This document shows, one piece after another, positions 47,841 to 55,590 of a stretch of DNA of 64,000 nucleotides. Origin of the DNA: Vulcanococcus sp. Clear-D1 (GTDB taxonomy: Bacteria; Cyanobacteriota; Cyanobacteriia; PCC-6307; Cyanobiaceae); the NCBI RefSeq assembly GCF_014654725.1, contig NZ_JACVZV010000039.1, positions 54,822 through 118,821 of the forward strand, given 5' to 3'. The position numbers and the translations under genes are program-made. How positions within the stretch are numbered: position 1 is the stretch's first letter; each line of letters opens with the position of its first letter. The notes under the pieces were generated by a model, which was given only the letters and a program-made list of their open reading frames with translations, did no database searches and was not told the DNA's origin.

Positions 47841-49094
47841 TTAATCACGCCGAGGTGCCCTTCCGCCAGCATGTTCAGCGGATGCGAGCCACTGCCGGGC
47901 CTGCTGCAACGCCTCCTCATGGCTGTGTAGACGCCCGAAGGCCTGCTCCCGCATCAGATGCAGCAGCAGCTCCCCCAAGGCCGGTGATGGCTGGATGTGC
48001 AAGGCTTTTTGCAGGCTGAGCCCATCGATGGCGGGTCTTGGGTGAAAGAGCCGATCGCTGCTGTCGCGCCAACGTTTGAGCCAGCGCTGAGCCGGTTCTG
48101 CCGGCCAGCTCAGCACCAGTGCCGGAAGGCTTTCCTCCAGATCGCGATGCAGTTGCAGGCGTTCGTTGTCGTTGAGCGCGTCCGCTTGCCCCGCGGGATC
48201 GGCGCTGCCCAGGCGTTGCTGCCACTGGCGCAGCGTGACCACCTGTTTCTGCAACTTCCTGCTGCTGCGCAGCTGTTGCAGGGCCGGGCCATCCAGCACG
48301 TTCGCTAGGCGCGCCAGCGGCAGCATGGAGTTGAGCTCGGTTGGGCTCAGCCCGAGCTGCTGGGCGTGGACTCCGCCGCAACAGGCGAGCCGTGCCTCCT
48401 CCTCATGGCTCCAGGCGCTGCTGCGCCATGGGGTCAGCAGGCCCAGCTCCAGGCAGACCGCCAGCCAGTGCTCACCGCAGGGCGCGGCTGCGAGCTTCTC
48501 CAGTTCTGCCAGCACCCGTTCACCGGCCACCCTCACGATCGCCGCGTGGTGTTGCTGAATCCAGCGCTGTGTGCAGGGCTCCAGCCCAAAGCCCAGTTGC
48601 GCGGCCAGCCGCAGCCCCCGCAGCAGGCGCAGGGGGTCGTCGAGCAGGTTGGCTTCAGCCACGGCCACCAGTTGCCGCGTGTTCAGGTGGCTCAGCCCGT
48701 GGAGGGGATCCACCAGCTGTTGGCGATCGGCCAGGGGCAGTGCCATGGCATTGATCGTGTAGTCGCGCCGATGCAGATCCGCCTCCAGGCTGTCCCCGTC
48801 GCGACGGGCCAGATCGATGCTCCAGCCGCCGATCACCAGCCGCGCCATCGATCGCTCGGCATCGAGCACCACGCTGCTGCCGCCATGGCGCCGGCCCAGC
48901 TGCCGGCATAGAGCTATGGCATCCCCCTCCACCACCAGATCCAGATCCGGCGCGGTGCCCAGTCGATCCAGGAGGGCATCGCGCACGGCGCCCCCCACCA
49001 GAGCCGCCTCGCTGGGAAAGGCTTCCGGAGGCAGCGGCCAGCGCTTGGGTTGCAGCCGCTGCCAGGCCAGCTCCGCCGCCCCTGCAGGGTTCAC
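47841..49094 (-). CDS. cca: CCA tRNA nucleotidyltransferase / poly(A) polymerase family
   Basis: Class II tRNA nucleotidyltransferase that repairs or adds the 3' CCA end. The 417-residue protein has ALVGGAVRDALLDR, the catalytic DLDLVVEGDA, SIDLARRDGDSLE and the RRDYTINAMALPL motif, then RLLRGLRLAAQLGFGLEPCT (class II specificity helix). GTG at 49094 is selected because an earlier start would overlap divergent ycf34. The tRNA gene in this window has no encoded CCA, which fits the need for this enzyme. Whether it adds CC, A or both needs specific motifs I cannot judge. Confidence 0.9.
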   Translation of the reverse strand: MNPAGAAELAWQRLQPKRWPLPPEAFPSEAALVGGAVRDALLDRLGTAPDLDLVVEGDAIALCRQLGRRHGGSSVVLDAERSMARLVIGGWSIDLARRDGDSLEADLHRRDYTINAMALPLADRQQLVDPLHGLSHLNTRQLVAVAEANLLDDPLRLLRGLRLAAQLGFGLEPCTQRWIQQHHAAIVRVAGERVLAELEKLAAAPCGEHWLAVCLELGLLTPWRSSAWSHEEEARLACCGGVHAQQLGLSPTELNSMLPLARLANVLDGPALQQLRSSRKLQKQVVTLRQWQQRLGSADPAGQADALNDNERLQLHRDLEESLPALVLSWPAEPAQRWLKRWRDSSDRLFHPRPAIDGLSLQKALHIQPSPALGELLLHLMREQAFGRLHSHEEALQQARQWLASAEHAGGRAPRRD

Positions 49095-49122
49095 AATGGC
49101 CCCATCCGCTGCGGCGCCGGGC

Positions 49123-49374
49123 ATGTGCATCTGCGTGGATTGCCGCTGGGTGGATCAGTGTCAGGCCTACCACGCGGTTGAGCGCCAGCACGGAGTGGCA
49201 CACCTCACGGCCACACCTCTCTTTGCCCCGCAAGAACCCAGGATTCACGTGCAGGTGCTCGACCTGGAGGATGGCCAGGTGGGCGTGGAGTGGGATGTGC
49301 GCAGCTGCGGCAGCTTTGAGCTCGAGCCAGGCCGCTGGCAGCGCCTCCGGCCCGATCAGGTGGTGCCCACATGA
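49123..49374 (+). CDS. ycf34: Ycf34 Fe-S protein
   Basis: An 83-residue protein conserved in cyanobacteria and red-lineage plastids. The N-terminal MCICVDCRWVDQCQAYH holds four cysteines, which in the Synechocystis protein carry an iron-sulfur cluster and influence photosynthetic electron transport components. The rest (SCGSFELEPGRWQRLRP) is typical. ATG at 49123 is chosen from the conserved MCICVxC start. It diverges from cca with only 28 bases between starts, and its stop overlaps tsaB (ATGA). Confidence 0.93.
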   Translation: MCICVDCRWVDQCQAYHAVERQHGVAHLTATPLFAPQEPRIHVQVLDLEDGQVGVEWDVRSCGSFELEPGRWQRLRPDQVVPT

Positions 49375-50027
49375 GTGGTGCTGCATCCACTGTTCAGCCG
49401 TTGCTGCTGGCGCTGCACAGCTCCAGTGAGAGCCTTGGGGTGGCGGTGCAGCCTTTGGGTGAACCGGTTGCGACGGCGCGGGTGGAGAGCTTCCCCCTAG
49501 GGCGGCGCCTCTCGAATGAACTGCTCCCCTGCGTGGAGCAGTTGCTGCCGGCTGTTCAGTGGCCACAACTGGGGCGACTGGCTGTGGCCACCGGGCCTGG
49601 TGGCTTCACGGGTACTCGGCTCACGGTTGTGCTCGCCCGCACCTTGGCTCAGCAGTTGGCGATTCCCTTGCATGGTTTCAGCAGCTTTCTGCTGATCGCC
49701 CGGCGCCTGCTGGCCTCTCAATCTCCGCATGAGGTGGGCCAACGGCTGTGGCTGGAGCAGGTGCTGCCCCGCCGCGGCAGCGTGGTGGGTTGCTACGGCT
49801 TCGATCCGGCAGCCCTGGGTGGGGTGGCGGAGCTGGAGCTGCCGCGGCTGGTGCGACCAGGGGAGAGCTGGGGCGGTGACGGGCCTTGTGCGGCGGCCGT
49901 TGTGGATCCTGAGGCGGATGCGCTGCAACTGCTCGAGCTGGCGCAGTTGGCCCAAGCCGTTGATTTGGCAGGCCCCTGGGCTCCGGTGCTGCCGCTGTAT
50001 CCAACGAGCCCGGTGGAGGGGTTGTGA
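49371..50027 (+). CDS. tsaB: tRNA threonylcarbamoyladenosine biosynthesis protein TsaB
   Basis: Inactive ASKHA-fold partner of TsaD in synthesis of t6A37 in tRNA. The 218-residue sequence has LLALHSSSESLGVAVQPLG (about 11-29), GRLAVATGPGGFTGTRLTVVLARTLAQQL (about 65-93), and HGFSSFLLIARRL, the TsaB pattern with GPGxFTGxR. Length is usual. It overlaps ycf34 and DUF218 by four bases on both sides, so ycf34-tsaB-DUF218 is a translationally coupled operon. Confidence 0.92.
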   Translation: MSGAASTVQPLLLALHSSSESLGVAVQPLGEPVATARVESFPLGRRLSNELLPCVEQLLPAVQWPQLGRLAVATGPGGFTGTRLTVVLARTLAQQLAIPLHGFSSFLLIARRLLASQSPHEVGQRLWLEQVLPRRGSVVGCYGFDPAALGGVAELELPRLVRPGESWGGDGPCAAAVVDPEADALQLLELAQLAQAVDLAGPWAPVLPLYPTSPVEGL

Positions 50028-50716
50028 CGCGCCCCCGCTCAGGCCCGCGCCCGGGCGCCCCCCAGTCCCGTGTGCCTCAGGGGGCGGCGCGTCCAAGGCG
50101 CGCTACTCAGCCGCGGCGCCAGCCACGACGCAGACAGCGCCGCAGTGGCCGCTGGCTGCTGTTGGCTTTGGCGGGCGCTGGATTGTTGGTGTTCTCCCGC
50201 GGGCTGTGGCAGCCCCCTTTGCCACCCCCTCAGATGATCCTGGTGCTCGGCGGTGATGTGGAGCGGGAGCGGGTCGCCGCTGAGCTGGCCGAGCGCGATG
50301 GACTGCCTGTGCTTGTGAGCGGGGGGAGCAATCCGGAATACGCCCACTGGCTGTTCGGACGCCGCGGCTTGGATCAAGGGCGGGTCCAGCTTGATTACCG
50401 GGCCACAGACACCCTGACCAACTTCACCTCGATCGTGGATGAGCTGCGGCGCGCCAAGGTGCGCCACGTGTTGCTGGTGACCAGCAGCGATCACATGCCA
50501 CGGGCCATGCTCGTGGGCCGTCTGGTGGCGGGCAGCCGCGGCATTGGGCTCACACCGGTGGAGGTGCCCTGCGGCGCCCGGTGCTCGCCGGAGGGCTGGC
50601 GCAAGGTGTGGGGTGATGGCGCCCGTGCCGCCCTGTGGGTGATCACGGGCCGTGATCTCAGGAGCTGGGCGGCAGCGCGTTTTGGGCCGCTGCTGGAGGG
50701 AGCGCGGGGCCGCTGA
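50024..50716 (+). CDS. DUF218 (YdcF/ElyC-like) membrane protein
   Basis: A 230-residue protein with a very basic N-terminus (residues 1-45 are Arg/Pro-rich), one transmembrane helix (WLLLALAGAGLLVFSRGLW, about 44-62) and a DUF218 domain: MILVLGGDVERERVAAELAERDG, VLVSGGSNPEYA, DYRATDTLTNFTSIVDELRR and VTSSDHMPRAMLVGR. The relatives YdcF and ElyC act in envelope biology; no defined reaction. GTG at 50024 overlaps the tsaB stop. It converges with plsC, sharing 59 bases. Confidence 0.85.
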   Translation: MTRPRSGPRPGAPQSRVPQGAARPRRATQPRRQPRRRQRRSGRWLLLALAGAGLLVFSRGLWQPPLPPPQMILVLGGDVERERVAAELAERDGLPVLVSGGSNPEYAHWLFGRRGLDQGRVQLDYRATDTLTNFTSIVDELRRAKVRHVLLVTSSDHMPRAMLVGRLVAGSRGIGLTPVEVPCGARCSPEGWRKVWGDGARAALWVITGRDLRSWAAARFGPLLEGARGR

Positions 50717-51413
50717 TCAGGCCCTGATCCAGCAGGGCATTGATCTGGGCCTGGCAGGCGGCAGTGGCGGCATCGAGATCGGCCCGTTTGCGCGAAGCAG
50801 GCGGTGGGATCGGCGTGCCGATGCGGATATGCACGGGCACTAACCGCGCCTTCTTGGAGCCGGTGCCCAGGGCTCGGTGGCTGTTGATGATCGCCACGGG
50901 CAACAGGGGCACCCCGGCCCGGGCTGCCAGCAGGGCGGCGCCGGGTTGGGGATTGTTCACCCGGCCATCTGCCTGGCGGGTGCCATCGATGAACACCCCG
51001 GTGGCCCAGCCCTGCTCCAGCCGATCGGTGGCGGTGCGGATCGCCTCGCGGTCGCTGGCGCCGCGGGCAACTGGGTAGGCGCCGCAGGCGCGGATGATCG
51101 GCCCCAGCACGGGGATCCGGAACAGCTCGGCCTTGGCCATGAAGGCCACAGGCCTGCCGAGGGCATGCCCCAACAGCGGCGGGTCGAGGTGGGATCCGTG
51201 GTTGGCCACCACCACCAGCGCACCCTCCAGGGGCACGTTGCCGTTGCCGGCGGTGCGGCCCCGGAACAGCAGCCTGTAGATGGGGAACACCAGCAAATAG
51301 CTCACCAGGCGGTAGGTGAGGCTGGGCCGGGGCGTGCGCAGCAGCGCCGGCGGTTCAGCCGGTTTGCGGCGCCGACGCAGCACCCGCTTCACGGCCTGGA
51401 CGGGCTTGTTCAC
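50658..51413 (-). CDS. plsC: 1-acyl-sn-glycerol-3-phosphate acyltransferase
   Basis: Transfers the second acyl chain to lysophosphatidic acid to make phosphatidic acid at the inner membrane. The 251-residue protein has the acyltransferase motifs VVANHGSHLDPPLL (HX4D, about 69-82), FRIPVLGPIIRACGAYPVARG, FIDGTRQADGR (EGTR-like, here DGTR) and the second-substrate stretch GVPLLPVAI. A basic leader precedes a hydrophobic anchor. Its start overlaps the fabD stop by 4 bases (coupled). The 3' end overlaps DUF218 by 59 bases, an unusually long convergent overlap. Confidence 0.9.
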   Translation of the reverse strand: MNKPVQAVKRVLRRRRKPAEPPALLRTPRPSLTYRLVSYLLVFPIYRLLFRGRTAGNGNVPLEGALVVVANHGSHLDPPLLGHALGRPVAFMAKAELFRIPVLGPIIRACGAYPVARGASDREAIRTATDRLEQGWATGVFIDGTRQADGRVNNPQPGAALLAARAGVPLLPVAIINSHRALGTGSKKARLVPVHIRIGTPIPPPASRKRADLDAATAACQAQINALLDQGLISGPALPPAAAQNALPPSS

Positions 51414-52300
51414 AGCCCCAGATCAGCGGCGCCGCTGATCTGAGCCGTGGTGATCCCCTCGCAGCTGCGTTTGATCAGGCCGCTCAGCACGTTGCCCGGA
51501 CCGATTTCTACCGCCGTGTTGATGCCATCGGCGCTGAATCGATCCATCGTTTCGCGCCAGCGCACACCGGTGATCATCTGGCTGCGCAGCCGGGCCTTGA
51601 GTGCTGCGCCGCTGGTTTCGGGGCTGGGATCGGTGTTGCTCAGCACCGGGATGCTGGCGTCGTTGAAGCTCACCCCATCGAGAGTGGTGGCGAAGGCATC
51701 GGCGGCCGCCTGCATGAAGGGCGAATGGAAGGCGCCACTCACCGCCAGGGGGATGGCCCGTTTGCACTTGAGTTGGCCACTCACTGCCGCCACCGCTTCG
51801 GGGCTGCCGGAGAGCACCACCTGGGCGCTGCTGTTGTCGTTGGCGATCACCACCCCTTCGGTGGCGGCCACCAGCTGCTCGAGTTCGGCGCGATCGAAGC
51901 CCATCACCGCCGTCATGGAGCCGCCACCGGCTGCAGCCATCAGCTCGCTGCGGGTTTTCATCAGCTGCAGCCCCGTGTTCACATCGAACACGCCCGCGGC
52001 ATACAGGGCCACCAGTTCACCCAGGCTGTGGCCTGCCACCAGATCAGCCTGGCGGCCCTGGCCCTTGAGGCCATCCACCAGCAGGCTTTCGATCACGAAG
52101 AGAGCGGGCTGGGTGTTGCGCGTGTCGTTGAGATCGCTCAGCTCGCCTTCAGCTTCACCGGCGCAGATGGCCAGGAGGTCGCGACCGAGCAGCTCGGAGG
52201 CGGCGGCGAAGCGCTCAGTGGCTCCAGGCAGTTCGAGCACCCCGGCAGCCATGCCCACCTTCTGTGAGCCCTGTCCGGGAAACACCCAGGCGATACCCAT
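51410..52300 (-). CDS. fabD: Malonyl-CoA:ACP transacylase
   Basis: Loads malonyl groups onto acyl carrier protein for fatty acid synthesis. The 296-residue protein has FPGQGSQKVGM (about 6-16), the nucleophile motif GHSLGELVALYAAG (Ser at about residue 92), the substrate Arg segment LMKTRSELM and the catalytic His in SGAFHSPFM. ATG at 52300. It lies 61 bases downstream of fabH on the same strand and overlaps plsC by four bases, in the run plsX-fabH-fabD-plsC. Confidence 0.95.
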   Translation of the reverse strand: MGIAWVFPGQGSQKVGMAAGVLELPGATERFAAASELLGRDLLAICAGEAEGELSDLNDTRNTQPALFVIESLLVDGLKGQGRQADLVAGHSLGELVALYAAGVFDVNTGLQLMKTRSELMAAAGGGSMTAVMGFDRAELEQLVAATEGVVIANDNSSAQVVLSGSPEAVAAVSGQLKCKRAIPLAVSGAFHSPFMQAAADAFATTLDGVSFNDASIPVLSNTDPSPETSGAALKARLRSQMITGVRWRETMDRFSADGINTAVEIGPGNVLSGLIKRSCEGITTAQISGAADLGL

Positions 52301-52361
52301 GGCCGCTCGCGTTGCACTGTCGGGTGGGACATTACGCGGCGGGGCTGAGATCGAAGCTGGC

Positions 52362-53384
52362 TCAGCTGTGTGGGCCAGCCCAGCGCAGCAGCGCTCCGCC
52401 CCAGCTCAGGCCAGCGCCAAAGCCGCTGCTGGCAATCAGATCACCCGGCTTCACGCGGCCATCCTTCACGGCCTCATCCAGCATCAGCGGAATTGTGGCG
52501 GCGGAGGTGTTGCCGTAGCTGGCCAGGTTGCTGAGCACCCGCTCATGGGGAATCGCAAAGCGATCGGCCACGGCATCGAGGATGCGTTGGTTGGCTTGGT
52601 GCAGCAGCAGCCAGTTGAGATCGGCGGCGGCGGTGCCAGTGCTCTCGAGCAGCTCCTTGAGCACGGCCGGCACTTCCCGCACCGCGAATTTGTACACCTC
52701 CTGGCCGTTCATGCGCAGCGGCGCAAAGCCGCCCACCTGGGCGCTCACGCCTCCGAGTACATCGGTGTGGGTGTCGGTCTGGGCCAGGGTGAGGCAGCCA
52801 TTCCGGCTTCCATCGGAGTGCATGCGGAAGCCCAGCAGGCCGTTGACTTCATCGGCGCAGGCTTCCACCGCCACCGCGGCAGCACCATCGCCGAACAGCA
52901 CGCAGGTGGTGCGGTCGTCCCAGTCCACCCAGCGGCTCAGTTGATCGGCCCCGATCACCAGGGCCCGGCGCATCGCCCCGCTGCGCAGGTATTGCCCAGC
53001 CGTGATCAGGGCGAACAGGAAGCCGCTGCAGGCGGCGGTGAGATCAAAGGCCACGGCGTTGCGAGCGCCGAGCGCACCCTGCACCCGCGGTGCGGTGCCG
53101 AACAAGTCATCGGGACTGGAAGTGGCCATCAGGATCAGATCCAGATCCTCAGGGGCCCAGCCCGCGTGCTCCAAGGCCGCTTGGGCCGCGCGGCTGGCCA
53201 GCACCGTGAGCGGTTCATCGGCGGCGCAGATGTGGCGGGCGCCGATGCCGGTGCGGGTGCGAATCCATTCGTCGCTGGTGTCGACCCGTTCGCTCAGCTG
53301 CTGATTGCTGACGCTGACGGCGGGAACGGCGCTGCCGCATCCCACCAGGGCCATGCCGCAGCGATTGATCTGGCCCAGCCCCAC
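52362..53384 (-). CDS. fabH: 3-oxoacyl-ACP synthase III
   Basis: Starts fatty acid synthesis by condensing acetyl-CoA with malonyl-ACP. The 340-residue thiolase-fold protein has VDTSDEWIRTRTGI, the active-site Cys in LTAACSGFLFAL, the catalytic His in LLHQANQRILDA and Asn in SNLASYGNTSAATIP. GTG at 53384 gives 340 residues; an ATG ten codons inside (53354) is an alternative and conserved sequence begins just after it. plsX ends 25 bases upstream on the same strand. Confidence 0.95.
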   Translation of the reverse strand: MGLGQINRCGMALVGCGSAVPAVSVSNQQLSERVDTSDEWIRTRTGIGARHICAADEPLTVLASRAAQAALEHAGWAPEDLDLILMATSSPDDLFGTAPRVQGALGARNAVAFDLTAACSGFLFALITAGQYLRSGAMRRALVIGADQLSRWVDWDDRTTCVLFGDGAAAVAVEACADEVNGLLGFRMHSDGSRNGCLTLAQTDTHTDVLGGVSAQVGGFAPLRMNGQEVYKFAVREVPAVLKELLESTGTAAADLNWLLLHQANQRILDAVADRFAIPHERVLSNLASYGNTSAATIPLMLDEAVKDGRVKPGDLIASSGFGAGLSWGGALLRWAGPHS

Positions 53385-53409
53385 CGGTTCAACCCAACGG
53401 TGGGGTCAG

Positions 53410-54759
53410 TCAACCACAGGCAACGGCCGCTTCTGATCCCTCGCTCAGCCGTTGCAGATCCTCCATCACACCGTGGTTGGCGGCGGAGTGGGCGATGCGC
53501 AGGGCGCTCACCACCGAGAGGGCCTTGCTGCTGCCATGGCCGATCACGCACACGCCGTTCACGCCCAGCAGCAGGGCGCCGCCGTGCTCGGCGTGGTCGA
53601 GGCGCTTCTTGATGCGGCGCAGATTGCTCATCAGGAAGGCGGAGCCCACCTTGCCGCGGCGGCCGCGGGGCAGCTCAGCCTTGAGCACATCCAGCAGCAC
53701 GCTGCCCACGCTCTCCAGGAACTTCAGCAGCACGTTGCCGGTGAAGCCGTCGCACACCACCACATCGAATTCACCCGAGAGCACGTCGCGGCCTTCGCAG
53801 TTACCGGCGAAGTGGAAACGGGTCTCCTCCGCCATCAACGGGTAGGTGCGCAGGGCCAGGTCGTTGCCCTTGCACTCCTCCTCGCCGATGTTGAGCAGGC
53901 CGATGCGGGGCTTGCTCACCTGCAGCACATCGCGGCTGTAGATGTTGCCCAGCAGGGCCCACTGGTGCAGGTAGGCGGGCTTGGCGTCCATGTTGGCGCC
54001 CACATCCAGCACCAGCACCTGCTGCTCGGGGTCTTTGGTGGGGAAGAGGGCGCCGATGGCGGGGCGATCGATCCCCTTGAGGCGCCCGAGCCGGAAGATC
54101 GCTGAGGCCATCACGGCACCGGAGTTGCCCGCCGAGTACACGGCTGTGGCCTTGCCCTCCTTCACCAGGTCCATCGCCAGATTGATGCTGGCGTCGCGCT
54201 TCTTGCGCACCACGGTGGCTTCTTCATCCATGCCCACCGACACACCACTGGGTACCAGCTCCAGCAGGCCTTCCTGCTGGGCGCTTTGCAGCTCGTCGGC
54301 CAGATCGAGTTCGGCCACGGCGGCAGCCACCGCTTCAGCTTCGGCCACGAATTTCACCCGCAGCGGCAGCAGCCGCACCGCCCGCAGGCAGCCTTCCAGG
54401 ATCGGCCCGGGGGCGTAGTCACCGCCCATGCCGTCCACGGCGACCCAGAGGCGGTCGGCGTCGTTGATCGGGGTGCCTTCGCTGCCGCCCACGCCCCGCT
54501 GCAGCCGCCGCAGGGGATCGAACACCAGCGGTTGCAGCACTGTGTTGGCCGCACCAGCGGCTGCGCCGGCAGCGCTGCCAGCCACAGAGCCTGCCATCGA
54601 ACCGGCGGCATTGGCCGTGGCTGTGGCGGTGCCGACGAGGCTCGTCACCGCTGCATTGCGGCGATACCAGATCACCAGCCGACGGATGGCGCGGGGCTGG
54701 CCGCGGCGGTTGGAGCCGTGGCCTGGGGCGTCAGAGGGCTTCGGGGGCAACGGCGTCAA
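53410..54759 (-). CDS. plsX: Phosphate acyltransferase PlsX with N-terminal extension
   Basis: Makes acyl-phosphate from acyl-ACP for phospholipid synthesis. The catalytic part begins at LWVAVDGMGGDYAPGPI (about residues 104-120) and continues normally (VKEGKATAVYSAGNSGAVMASAIF, LLNIGEEECKGND, GFTGNVLLKFLES). The first about 100 residues are extra: a basic region (RRGQPRAIRRLVIWYRRNAAV) and a Gly/Ala repeat (GSMAGSVAGSAAGAAAGAA, about 53-71). The start TTG at 54759 overlaps the rpaB 3' end by 29 bases; a later start would shorten the extension. It is the first gene of the lipid-synthesis run. Confidence 0.92.
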   Translation of the reverse strand: MTPLPPKPSDAPGHGSNRRGQPRAIRRLVIWYRRNAAVTSLVGTATATANAAGSMAGSVAGSAAGAAAGAANTVLQPLVFDPLRRLQRGVGGSEGTPINDADRLWVAVDGMGGDYAPGPILEGCLRAVRLLPLRVKFVAEAEAVAAAVAELDLADELQSAQQEGLLELVPSGVSVGMDEEATVVRKKRDASINLAMDLVKEGKATAVYSAGNSGAVMASAIFRLGRLKGIDRPAIGALFPTKDPEQQVLVLDVGANMDAKPAYLHQWALLGNIYSRDVLQVSKPRIGLLNIGEEECKGNDLALRTYPLMAEETRFHFAGNCEGRDVLSGEFDVVVCDGFTGNVLLKFLESVGSVLLDVLKAELPRGRRGKVGSAFLMSNLRRIKKRLDHAEHGGALLLGVNGVCVIGHGSSKALSVVSALRIAHSAANHGVMEDLQRLSEGSEAAVACG

Positions 54760-55492
54760 CGATGCGTTGGAACAGATAACCGGTGCCGCGCGCCGTGAGG
54801 ATCAGCTCGGGGTTGGCCGGATCGTCTTCCAGTTTGGAGCGCAGCCGGGAGATATGGACATCCACCACCCGGGTGTCCACGTGACGCTCCGGCGTGTAGC
54901 CCCACACCTCCTTGAGGATTTCGCCGCGGCTGAAGGGTTCGCCGCTGCGGCCCACCAGCAGCTCCAGCAGGCTGAACTCCATCCCAGTGAGGCGGACGCG
55001 CTCCTCACCGCGGTACACCTGCCGCTTGTTGGTGTCGATCCGAAGCTCGCCCACCTGGATCACCCCGGAGTTGGGTATGCCAGCCACGCTGTCTTTTTCC
55101 ACCCGGCGCAGCACGCAACGGATGCGGGCCTCCAGCTCCTTGGGGCTGAACGGTTTCACCACATAGTCGTCGGCGCCGAGCTCGAGGCCGGTGATGCGGT
55201 CGGCCACATCGCCCAGGGCGGTGAGCATCACGATCGGCACATCCGATTCCTTGCGCAGCTCCTGGCAAACGCCGTAGCCATCGAGCTTCGGCATCATCAC
55301 GTCGAGCACCACCAGATCAGGGTCGGTGCGGCGGAACGCCTCGAGCGCTTCCTGGCCGTCGCAGGCGGTGACCACCTGATATCCGATCATCGATAGCCGC
55401 GTTTCCAGGATCCGGCGGATGCTGGCTTCGTCGTCCACCACCAGGATCGTTTCCTTGGCGGCGGAGGCAGTTGTGCCGGTTGAGGCCGTCAT
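54731..55492 (-). CDS. rpaB: OmpR-family response regulator RpaB
   Basis: Essential light- and redox-stress regulator (partner of the NblS/Hik33 kinase) controlling high-light genes and photosystem genes. The 253-residue protein has the receiver domain (about 15-130: TILVVDDEASIRRILETRLSM, phospho-Asp in VVLDVMMPKLDG, Lys in VVKPFSPKEL) and an OmpR winged helix ([44 protein letters not shown]). The start ATG at 55492 is standard. It precedes and overlaps plsX by 29 bases on the same strand and diverges from radA. Confidence 0.95.
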   Translation of the reverse strand: MTASTGTTASAAKETILVVDDEASIRRILETRLSMIGYQVVTACDGQEALEAFRRTDPDLVVLDVMMPKLDGYGVCQELRKESDVPIVMLTALGDVADRITGLELGADDYVVKPFSPKELEARIRCVLRRVEKDSVAGIPNSGVIQVGELRIDTNKRQVYRGEERVRLTGMEFSLLELLVGRSGEPFSRGEILKEVWGYTPERHVDTRVVDVHISRLRSKLEDDPANPELILTARGTGYLFQRIVDAVAPEAL

Positions 55493-55519
55493 TGCGCCAC
55501 TCGTTGTGGACGGGGTTAA

Positions 55520-55533
55520 GTAGTTCGACCTAC
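55520..55533. promoter_or_regulatory. GTA-N8-TAC palindrome (candidate NtcA site)
   Basis: GTA at 55520-55522 and TAC at 55531-55533 with eight bases between (GTTCGACC) match the NtcA consensus. It lies 27 bases upstream of the rpaB start codon and 57 bases upstream of the radA start. No well-placed -10 element is visible, and a match this short can occur by chance. Confidence 0.3.
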
Positions 55534-55590
55534 TGAAAAGGTCGGCAGGCCTCCGGGTTCTGCGGCAGCCACCTTTCTTCATACACCGTT

